DNA of 5,500 nucleotides, from positions 1 through 5,500 of the forward strand of contig JAISXS010000099.1 in assembly GCA_031270385.1 (NCBI GenBank). The letters are read 5' to 3'. Origin of the DNA: Puniceicoccales bacterium (GTDB lineage: Bacteria; Verrucomicrobiota; Verrucomicrobiia; Opitutales; JAIRKQ01). This document shows, piece after piece, positions 1 to 5,385 of the stretch (position 1 is the first letter of the stretch; every line of letters begins with the position of its first letter). The translations under genes were made by a program, and so were the position numbers. Below the pieces are notes generated by a model. The model made no database searches and was not told the origin of the DNA. It saw nothing but the letters and a program-made list of their open reading frames with translations.

Positions 1-555
1 TCCAGCGTCACGACCTGATTCCTTCCTATCGAATTCTGAGTGAGTTTCAGACGAAAATTCAGAGATATTTTACCTTTTTTTCCAAGACGACGCACTTCAC
101 TGTGTTTTTTTGCGTGCCTTTTTCAGCTGAAACTGCTATACTTTGCATGCCACTGATTTTCGCCTCCCTGCCAATAAAAAATTGCGATATTTGGTTTTTG
201 TATTTACAATTAGCGCCGAATTATTTGCATTCGTTACGTGGGCAACGAAATGCTAATCATGTATAAATTAATGGTTATTGCGTAAACACACAACCAGCGT
301 CGAAGGGAAAAATTTTTTGGTACCGATCGGTATAGTAAAACTAAGCGTTTCGCCGCGGACCCGTAAAAGCGATCGCATGCGGAATGTCGCCGTAACATAC
401 GATGGACAAGGACTTTTGAAGAAACAACACCGATGCCACAGAGGGTGAATCGGCCATCCAACGACGGCACGGACTGCGGCGTGAATTTTACAAATTTAAC
501 GATACAGCAATAGCACAATTGTTACCAACATGAGTTAAACAGAATGTGACACACT
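1..555. other. Left intergenic region, no convincing gene
   Basis: No recognisable gene, RNA or mobile element is seen here. The plus frame that starts at position 3 has no stop until TAA at 264-266, about 87 codons running in from the left edge. This could be the 3' end of a gene cut by the window, but the translation (start QRHDLIPSYRIL, end RGQRNANHV) matches no family I know and an open frame of this length can occur by chance. A perfect 12 bp palindrome, TACCGATCGGTA, lies at 321-332. No clear promoter or Shine-Dalgarno sequence precedes the gene that starts at 556. Confidence 0.5.
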
Positions 556-1389
556 ATGGAAAAAATAAATTTTTTTTGTAATAATATATATAACACAAAT
601 ATAATGCCGAATATCCTGTCCGGCAAAAGAGTAGAACAACTTGTACTGAGTTTGGAAAAACTGCGTAATATTTTCGGTGATATATGGTTGGCACTGCACA
701 GCGGCACAAACAATCACGATAATTACACCGATTCGATTTCTGAAATATGCGTAACATTGGACCTGGAATTAAAAAAAGCCATGGCTCCTGGGATGTGCCC
801 AAATTTCTATCTTGACTTTTCACATGAAAGGGCTAGTCTTGAGGCCGTATTGCTATGGGCTGTAGAGAACATTGGCGCAATTGCGAATAGATTTCCAGAT
901 CCTGGTAATGTCGTATTCCCAAAAATTGTGGATGAGGCGATGTGTAACATGCCTTTTTCTAACTGGATTATTGAGGTGGATTTTTTTTATGCTCTTTTCT
1001 GTGATAGTTATTGCCATAAGACTATTACAGACCAAGGGGAAGATATGTGTGGATGTATTTTAATGTCATTCAAAAGGGTTGTCGATGACCTTTCGGAAAA
1101 CACCGGGCACCTATCCAACAGAGAGATGGAATGTGAGTTAGCGAAACTATTGTCCATATTTTGCAAATGTTTTTCTTTCAAAGAACTCGAAAAAACGCAA
1201 ACTTTTAAGTCGATAAAGACTGACATACACGCGAAAATGCTAATCTTTTTCGATAGTTGTGGCATTGAGGCTGTTCCATCTGGAAAGGGCGTGCTATTTT
1301 CTTATGAAAGGAAAAATTTTCCCGCCAAAAGTGTCATCAGGTGGAATGCCCTTGATGACTCTGATGATTGTATAATTTATTCTGCTTGA
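556..1389 (+). CDS. Unrecognised 277-residue cysteine-rich protein with repeat-derived C-terminus
   Basis: I do not recognise this protein. It is the only long open frame in the region and has a natural mix of residues. No signal peptide or membrane helix is visible. About 13 cysteines are scattered along it, including local pairs C-x3-C, C-x-C and C-x-C around residues 150, 169 and 203, but they do not form a standard zinc or iron-sulfur pattern. A helical, charged stretch occupies about residues 170-235. The start at 556 is the first ATG in frame; no Shine-Dalgarno is seen, and a second ATG at 604 (residue 17, MPNILSGKRVEQL) is a fair alternative. From about residue 239 onward the DNA aligns with the ~105 bp repeat found downstream, so the C-terminal ~39 residues appear to come from an inserted repeat, and the stop TGA falls in sequence resembling a repeat end. 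It may be an accessory gene or a gene already truncated by the insertion. Confidence 0.65.
   Translation: MEKINFFCNNIYNTNIMPNILSGKRVEQLVLSLEKLRNIFGDIWLALHSGTNNHDNYTDSISEICVTLDLELKKAMAPGMCPNFYLDFSHERASLEAVLLWAVENIGAIANRFPDPGNVVFPKIVDEAMCNMPFSNWIIEVDFFYALFCDSYCHKTITDQGEDMCGCILMSFKRVVDDLSENTGHLSNREMECELAKLLSIFCKCFSFKELEKTQTFKSIKTDIHAKMLIFFDSCGIEAVPSGKGVLFSYERKNFPAKSVIRWNALDDSDDCIIYSA
1266..1374 (+). repeat. Repeat copy inside the 3' end of the coding gene
   Basis: This segment aligns by eye with the copy at 1702-1805: shared blocks include GCTGTT, AAAGGGCGTGCT, GAAAAATTTTCCC and a TATA at the right end. The relationship also shows in translation. The gene reads AVPSGKGVLFSYERKNFP here, and the downstream copy read in the same register gives AVSSEKGVLSSAKRKIFP. 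The left terminal inverted repeat is eroded. A further stub that resembles the start of another unit (TATAATT...GCTTGAA) lies at 1371-1390 and contains the gene's stop codon. Confidence 0.55.
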
Positions 1390-1403
1390 ATTGTAATTTA
1401 TTT

Positions 1404-1510
1404 TATAGTTATCTTACTTGAAAAAAGCATTTGTCTAATGATATTTATTGGCAGGATTCATGTTTCTTAGAAAACGGGGAAGCATGCTTTTCTCGGGGAA
1501 GATGACTATA
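1404..1510 (+). repeat. MITE-like repeat, copy 1 (107 bp)
   Basis: The copy begins TATAGTTATCTTACTTG and ends GGGGAAGATGACTATA. The 27 bp left end and the reverse complement of the right end match at about 22 of 27 positions by hand alignment. The whole copy aligns with the reverse complement of 5018-5123 with about a dozen differences, mostly transitions, and the first 27 bp are identical. No coding capacity is seen. Confidence 0.85.
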
Positions 1511-1604
1511 CTCGAAAAAGACATATTATTTTTTTGTAAAAATAGGAATTTTCCATCCAAGTACCGTCGGGCGAAATGCCCTTGTCGGGTGTGACAGCTG
1601 TATA
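1507..1604 (-). repeat. MITE-like repeat, chained copy, left end deleted
   Basis: It shares TATA (1507-1510) with the end of the previous copy and TATA (1601-1604) with the start of the next. The interior (GACATATTATTTTTTTG..., GGAATTTTCC, CGTCGGGCGAAATGCC) follows the solitary copy at 4779-4883, but roughly nine bases of the left inverted repeat are missing. The strand given is relative: it aligns in the opposite sense to copy 1. Confidence 0.65.
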
Positions 1605-1705
1605 ATTATCTTACTTGAAAAAAGCGTTCTATATAACGATATTTAACGAAAAATTCCAGTTTTTTTGGAATATAGGGTATGCTTTTTTCGGAGAAGATGA
1701 CTATA
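1601..1705 (+). repeat. MITE-like repeat, copy 2 (105 bp)
   Basis: It starts TATAATTATCTTACTTG and ends GGAGAAGATGACTATA, with clear terminal inverted repeats. It lies in the same orientation as the copy at 1404-1510, 197 bp from it start to start. The interior is diverged from copy 1 but keeps GATATTTA and the flanking GCTTTTTTC. Confidence 0.8.
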
Positions 1706-1805
1706 GCTGTTTCATCCGAAAAGGGCGTGCTTTCCTCTGCAAAAAGAAAAATTTTCCCTCCAAATATCGTTGGATAAGATGCCTTTGCTGAGTGTGACGG
1801 CTATA
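1702..1805 (-). repeat. MITE-like repeat, chained copy
   Basis: It shares TATA at 1702-1705 with the previous copy and ends GTGTGACGGCTATA. The interior contains AAAAATTTTCCCTCC and ATCGTTGGATAAGATGCC, matching the chained copy at 1507-1604 and the segment at 1266-1374. Its terminal repeats are more eroded than those of copies 1 and 2. Confidence 0.65.
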
Positions 1806-1817
1806 TATGAAAACAGT

Positions 1818-1836
1818 ATGCTTTTTTCAGGTAAGA
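1818..1836 (+). repeat. Fragment of a repeat end
   Basis: ATGCTTTTTTCAGGTAAGA matches the terminal sequence ATGCTTTTTTCAAGTAAGA of the copy at 5018-5123 except at one position. It lies 14 bp beyond the hemW stop codon and is probably the remnant of one more unit in the chain. Confidence 0.5.
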
Positions 1837-1850
1837 AAATTGCCGTAAGT

Positions 1851-3002
1851 TCACACCGCGAGGATTTCGACCGCTATGGCATCGGCTACGAGGCGCCCGG
1901 AGTCGGTGAGCTTAACAGTACCTTCGGAAAATTGCAGCAAATTTTGCTGATCTAAGTCGGAAAATATGGCATCCCACCGACCGAAATCGACATTTTTGAA
2001 CCTGTTTTTTAGTTTGGAAATGCTTACGCCTTCGTTCATGCGAAGACCGAAAATTAACGCATCTTCGACAAGTGTCTTTTCGCTGATTATTTCAGGGTTT
2101 TTGCAGGCTAGGTTACCATTTTCGACGTTTTTCATCCACTTTGATATTGACGGTGGATTGGCGAACCTGGAATTTTTGTACTGTGAACAAGCGGACGGAC
2201 CAACGCCTATCCAATCCTGCATTCTCCAGGTATTGGAGTTATGGACGCTTTCAAACCCTGGCAAACAGAAATTTGAAATTTCGTACTGCGCATAACCATT
2301 TTCCTTCAGAAAGGCCCAAGTGCGCAGGTAAAAATTCGCTTCTTCTTCCACCGATTTTTTGCAAATCATTTTTTCCATCAAACTTTTTCCAAGCGCAGTC
2401 CCTTCCTCGAACGTTAGGTTATACGTTGAAACATGTTTTGGCTTCAAGTCGATGGCACATGACAAATCGCCGATCCATTCGCCGATCGTCTGTCCCGGAA
2501 CGCCAAATATCAAGTCGATGCCGAAGTTTTCTACTCCGCAGGAAGAAATTATTTCACAGGCGTCAAAGACTTGTTTGTTGCTCTGCCTGCGACCGAGTGT
2601 CCGCAGAGTTTTCTGATCAAAACTTTGCACCCCGACGGTTATTCGGTTGCAGCTGTAATTTTTCAAAATCTCTATCTTCTCCCTCTTTACGGTAGCTGGC
2701 GAAAATTCTACGGAAAATTCCGCTGGTTTTGTCATGCCATTGTTTTTTACCAGCGCCGAACACAGCCTTGCCATATCATCTGGCGGCAATGTGCCGGGGG
2801 TCCCACCGCCGATGTAAATCGTATCAAACGGAGATTTCACACAGAGGAGATCGATTTCCATTTCGACCGTGGCGAGGTATTTTTCGATCAGCTGCCTAGT
2901 CGGTTGTTCCTGATAAAATGCGCAATAGCTGCACCTGTGTGCGCAGAATGGGACGTGGCAATATACACCCAGGCAAGTGTCTATTTGTTCAAAATTTTCC
3001 AT
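1851..3002 (-). CDS. hemW: HemW, radical SAM heme chaperone (HemN-like)
   Basis: HemW belongs to the HemN/coproporphyrinogen dehydrogenase branch of the radical SAM family. Studied members bind heme and act as heme chaperones for respiratory enzymes rather than oxidising coproporphyrinogen. Seen here: the [4Fe-4S] motif C20-x3-C24-x2-C27 followed by A-F; the GGGTP SAM-binding stretch at 65-69; EFSPATV near 99-105; GVQSFD near 124-129; DLIFGVPGQT near 163-172; and the usual C-terminal HemN domain (ALIFGLRMNEGVS). True HemN has CX3CX2CXC. The fourth cysteine position is Phe here, which favours HemW, as does the 383-residue length and the lack of HemN's N-terminal extension. The ATG at 3000-3002 is supported by the family N-terminus beginning just before LGVYCHVPFC; no strong Shine-Dalgarno is visible. 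It is transcribed away from the tRNA gene and ends next to the repeat array. Many databases still name this type 'oxygen-independent coproporphyrinogen III oxidase'. Confidence 0.93.
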   Translation of the reverse strand: MENFEQIDTCLGVYCHVPFCAHRCSYCAFYQEQPTRQLIEKYLATVEMEIDLLCVKSPFDTIYIGGGTPGTLPPDDMARLCSALVKNNGMTKPAEFSVEFSPATVKREKIEILKNYSCNRITVGVQSFDQKTLRTLGRRQSNKQVFDACEIISSCGVENFGIDLIFGVPGQTIGEWIGDLSCAIDLKPKHVSTYNLTFEEGTALGKSLMEKMICKKSVEEEANFYLRTWAFLKENGYAQYEISNFCLPGFESVHNSNTWRMQDWIGVGPSACSQYKNSRFANPPSISKWMKNVENGNLACKNPEIISEKTLVEDALIFGLRMNEGVSISKLKNRFKNVDFGRWDAIFSDLDQQNLLQFSEGTVKLTDSGRLVADAIAVEILAV

Positions 3003-3040
3003 AGTCTATGCCAAAATGGGCCAACTAATACCTCTTCTGC

Positions 3041-3068
3041 TTGACTTTGCAAAGTAGAATGCTTAAAA
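3041..3068 (+). promoter_or_regulatory. Candidate promoter for tRNA-Gln
   Basis: TTGACT (3041-3046) and TTAAAA (3063-3068) are separated by 16 bp and end 38 bp before the tRNA. This lies in the 104 bp gap between the divergent hemW start and the tRNA. The -10 match is poor; an alternative TAGAAT at 3055-3060 is too close to the -35 box. Confidence 0.3.
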
Positions 3069-3106
3069 CCCACGTTGCTGGTCCGTTTATTCCCGTTGAA
3101 TTTAGT

Positions 3107-3180
3107 TGCCCGATGGTGTAATGGTAGCACAACTGATTTTGGTTCAGTTTGTCTAGGTTCGAATCCTGGTCGGGCAGCCA
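3107..3180 (+). tRNA. tRNA-Gln (anticodon UUG)
   Basis: A complete cloverleaf can be drawn by hand. The acceptor stem pairs TGCCCGA (3107-3113) with TCGGGCA (3170-3176), followed by discriminator G and an encoded CCA (3178-3180). The anticodon arm is ACTGA-TTTTGGT-TCAGT with anticodon TTG at 3139-3141, and the T arm is CTAGG-TTCGAAT-CCTGG. The UUG anticodon reads glutamine codons CAA, and CAG by wobble. The membrane protein gene begins 14 bp after the CCA, so the two are probably on one transcript that is cut at the tRNA 3' end. Confidence 0.96.
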
Positions 3181-3194
3181 GCGTTTTATAAAAT

Positions 3195-3746
3195 ATGCAG
3201 GGAAATTTCACGATTTTTTTAGCTGGAGCGGCGTTAATTTTCCTGTCTTCGGTGTTATTTGTTAAAGATCTATTACAAAAATTCCACGATTGGTTAATTT
3301 TTTCCAAAACTGCTCCGTTTGCGACCATGGGAATTGGTGGAGCGTGGTTCTTGGTAAATGTTTTACGCCTGAGTGCTGCGGATTTCGGAGAATACAGGGA
3401 CGTACTTTTCCTGGCATTTGCCCTAGTGATAGTATTGTCGTTTTTCAAAATGACTGAATTATTGGCCGTGCGTGGACTAGCGGTCCTGCTGCTAGTTCTA
3501 TCAAATTTTGCTCTGGACAGCGTCTACTGCGAGCAAATACGTTGGAAAAATTTTTTCGTTTCACTTTCCTACGCGGTAATAGCATTGGCCATGTTGGTCG
3601 GAGCAGCTCCGTACGTCATGCGAGACGGCATGGTGTTTTTGTTGAAATCAAAAATTCCTAGGATGGCCATCGGATCATGTGTATTGGCGTACGGCACACT
3701 TTTAATATTGATTTCAACGTTATCATACTTGCAATTTCCCATCTGA
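3195..3746 (+). CDS. Conserved-looking small integral membrane protein, six predicted helices
   Basis: The function is not recognised. The 183-residue protein has about six hydrophobic segments, near residues 5-23, 42-57, 70-84, 89-106, 121-139 and 158-176. They are linked by short charged loops (KDLLQKFHDW, LSAADFGEYRD, YCEQIRWKN, PYVMRDG), so it should sit in the inner membrane. No catalytic or metal-binding signature is evident. The ATG at 3195 is the first possible start: an in-frame TAA lies at 3189-3191, directly before it. No Shine-Dalgarno is visible, and the 14 bp spacing from the tRNA leaves almost no leader after tRNA processing. The 3' end overlaps the convergent glycosyltransferase gene by 24 bp. 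The well-formed hydrophobic pattern and tight packing support a real gene. Confidence 0.8.
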   Translation: MQGNFTIFLAGAALIFLSSVLFVKDLLQKFHDWLIFSKTAPFATMGIGGAWFLVNVLRLSAADFGEYRDVLFLAFALVIVLSFFKMTELLAVRGLAVLLLVLSNFALDSVYCEQIRWKNFFVSLSYAVIALAMLVGAAPYVMRDGMVFLLKSKIPRMAIGSCVLAYGTLLILISTLSYLQFPI

Positions 3747-4610
3747 AATTATCTCTTCTACGACTTCCGCCATTCGAAACTTCGACAAACTTAAAATAAA
3801 TTGCTCGTAGAATGGTGTCTCTTTTGCTGCGTCCCATAAGTGTTGCTTGTATCCGTCTACACCGTCTAACCACGGTTTCGGACATGATCCACTGTAATGG
3901 TAGATTAGCCCATCGGTAACGAGTTCCCCGTTCGTGCAATTTACTGGAAAAACGTTGTACCGGCTATCGACATACGCCAGTTGGTTTGGATTTCTTATCC
4001 TAAACCATTGATTCAAAATTTGCTGATCGCATAGCTTTCCTTTTGGTAAATTCCGGCCAAACTCCAAAAGTTTATCCGACAAGTTATTTTCACGCCAAAC
4101 ATCCATGTTAATCATCACCATTCCGGAATTAAAATCGGCCGCATCCGTTATGACGGCCGATTCCTGACCACACGGTTTCGCGACGGCGATCGTCGCACTG
4201 CCCATGTCTGCACTGTACAAATCAAAGATATCGCAGTTACAAATCATATCACTGTCCATGTAAATCGCCCTATGCACATTTTCGATGATAGGCGGCGCAA
4301 ATAAATAAAGATAATGCGAGCGAACCAACGGGTTATTCCAAAATCCAAGGCTTTACCCATCCAATTTTTGGGACATCTCCGATATGTCGTAAAAATTTAT
4401 CTTCGCTCCTCGGAATCTGGCGATAGTGTACCGCACTTTGTCAAACAAAATCTCTAACCTACGACAATCCAGCTGTGTGGCAATATTGTTTGCATACAAA
4501 CAATGAAAGCGGACAGCGTGCTTAGTCTTCCGTAATATGGATCGGGCTAACACCATCACGTACGGAATATGACTCGGTGTCACTCCAAAAAGAATTTCAA
4601 CGGGGCACAT
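3723..4610 (-). pseudogene. Family 8 glycosyltransferase interrupted by one in-frame stop
   Basis: This is a retaining, metal-dependent sugar transferase of the LPS-galactosyl/glucosyltransferase type (Glyco_transf_8), probably acting on cell-surface polysaccharide in the cytoplasm. Counting through the internal stop there are 295 positions. Residues 4-37 (VEILFGVTPSHIPYVMVLARSI) match the family's N-terminal nucleotide-binding strand. The DxD metal site YMDSD has Asp at 119 and 121. FNSGMVMINMDVWR begins near 160, DQQILN near 195, YNVFP near 218, and HYSG...KPW spans 238-246. A TAA at 4353-4355 (codon 86, after KLDG) breaks it. Both halves are in one frame, so this is a nonsense change, not a frameshift. 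The ATG at 4608-4610 has a good Shine-Dalgarno (GAAGGTGAG, a few bases upstream). Restarting at TTG 4328 would give 201 residues lacking the N-terminal strand, so activity is unlikely. Possible promoter boxes on the minus strand lie at 4653-4658 and 4629-4634, and are weak. Confidence 0.85.
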
Positions 4611-4778
4611 TATCTCACCTTCTCGCCAATATCATCACCACTTTAATCAACACACCAAAGTCTTGACTTCTCGGCAAATTTCATCGCCGACGTACCTAAT
4701 TCTGCCGCATTTTGCCGCAATTGGAAGTCGAATTTTTTGAAAACGTGAAAATTGTTGCAAATTTCACTGATGTGTACT

Positions 4779-4883
4779 TATAGTCATCTTATTCGAGAAG
4801 AGCATATTATTTTTCATAGAGATGGGAATTTCCCCCGCTAGGCATCGTTGAGCGAAGTACTTTTTTCGGGTAAGATGACTATA
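4779..4883 (-). repeat. MITE-like repeat, solitary copy 3 (105 bp)
   Basis: This is the cleanest isolated copy. It starts TATAGTCATCTTATTCG and ends CGGGTAAGATGACTATA; the outer 13 bp are perfect inverted repeats, and about 21 of the terminal 27 bp pair. Its reverse complement aligns along its length with the copy at 1601-1705, which shows that the two apparent classes are one family in two orientations. Confidence 0.85.
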
Positions 4884-5017
4884 AAAGAAGAAGTATAAGC
4901 TTTTAACCGGCAGTAGCCACGCCGTCGTTGCCAGTGCATCCATAAAGCTAGCGTTTCCGTGTTGTGGTGCGCATATTTTACGTGAATTGAACAATTTTTC
5001 TATTTATGGAAAGTATT

Positions 5018-5123
5018 TACAGTCATCTTACCAGAGAAAAGCATGCCCCCCGTTTTCCAAGAAACGTGAGCCCTGCCAATAAATGTCATCAGACAGATGC
5101 TTTTTTCAAGTAAGATAACTATA
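5018..5123 (-). repeat. MITE-like repeat, solitary copy 4 (106 bp)
   Basis: It starts TACAGTCATCTTACC and ends TTTTTTCAAGTAAGATAACTATA. It is the inverted partner of copy 1 at 1404-1510: they share the terminal 27 bp exactly, and the interior block TTTATTGGCAGG in reverse complement. It is the least diverged pair in the window. Confidence 0.87.
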
Positions 5124-5177
5124 ACATTTTTGTTTTCCAATTTTGAAATACCACCTTACACACCCTGGCCCTTCATA

Positions 5178-5261
5178 ATGGCGAAGAGTCTTTGCTGTTG
5201 CCGTCACTGTGATCTCTGCGACGGCAAGGCGGCGAAGGGGGTTCATCGCATCGAAAAGTGA
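5178..5261 (+). CDS. Possible 27-residue cysteine-rich microprotein
   Basis: The frame starts at ATG 5178 and ends at TGA 5259-5261. The translation contains SLCCCRHCDLCDGK followed by a basic tail (KAAKGVHRIEK). Five cysteines in C-C-C-x2-C-x2-C spacing could bind a metal. No Shine-Dalgarno precedes it, and an 8 bp inverted repeat (5198-5205 with 5220-5227) inside the frame may be the true reason for the base pattern. It could well be chance. Confidence 0.15.
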   Translation: MAKSLCCCRHCDLCDGKAAKGVHRIEK

Positions 5262-5272
5262 ACATCACAAAT

Positions 5273-5362
5273 TATGGTCGTCTTATCTGAAAAGAACACA
5301 TTGCCTTTTCGCAAAGACAACAACCCCACCGCCAAACACCTCCGTCGGATACGATGACTATA
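5273..5362 (-). repeat. MITE-like repeat, degenerate solitary copy 5 (90 bp)
   Basis: It begins TATGGTCGTCTTATCTG and ends CGGATACGATGACTATA, both recognisable as family termini. The interior (AAAAGAACACATTGCC) follows the copy at 4779-4883, but it is about 15 bp shorter, with the loss near the right end. It lies 23 bp from the likely IS boundary. Confidence 0.65.
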
Positions 5363-5385
5363 TTTTGCTGGATATATTTTTACTA

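Larger units (their letters stand above)
1390..1850. other. Gene-free region filled by repeat units
   Basis: Between the 277-residue gene and the end of hemW almost all of the DNA is accounted for by chained repeat copies (1404-1510, 1507-1604, 1601-1705, 1702-1805, and a fragment at 1818-1836). The chain has a period of about 196 bp for same-orientation units. No GC-rich hairpin with a T-run is present to end either flanking gene, although the repeat ends themselves could form long AT-rich hairpins in RNA. Confidence 0.7.

Noticed and set aside
369..376. GCGATCGC as a cyanobacterial HIP1 site
   Set aside because: Only a single copy was noticed in the window; HIP1 would be frequent, and nothing else suggests a cyanobacterium.
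234..518. 94-codon minus-strand frame starting at TTG
   Set aside because: No Shine-Dalgarno, unnatural residue mix, no recognisable motif and an unusual start codon.
1404..1805. CRISPR array
   Set aside because: The repeated units are ~100 bp, abut with no unique spacers, and have inverted ends; there are no cas genes.
1851..3002. True HemN coproporphyrinogen dehydrogenase
   Set aside because: The fourth cysteine of CX3CX2CXC is replaced by Phe and the N-terminal extension of HemN is absent, both features of HemW.
2141..3044. Long plus-strand frames across 2141-2695 and 2571-3044
   Set aside because: They are antisense shadows of hemW, whose minus-strand frame carries all the family motifs.
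2981..3448. 155-codon minus-strand frame
   Set aside because: It runs antisense through the tRNA and the membrane protein gene and has low-complexity, unnatural composition.
3723..4610. Frameshift in the glycosyltransferase
   Set aside because: The two open segments are in the same frame; only a TAA separates them, so a nonsense codon explains it.
4745..4767. Hairpin as a terminator
   Set aside because: The stem is AT-rich with an internal mismatch (GTGAAA with TTTCAC) and is not followed by a T-run on either strand.
4764..4994. 76-codon minus-strand frame
   Set aside because: It starts at TTG and half of it is the repeat copy at 4779-4883; the first part (HGNASFMDALATTAWLLPVK) looks somewhat protein-like but is too short to support a call.
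5106..5246. 46-codon minus-strand frame opposite the cysteine-rich microframe
   Set aside because: It ends inside a repeat end, has no ribosome-binding site and matches nothing known to me.
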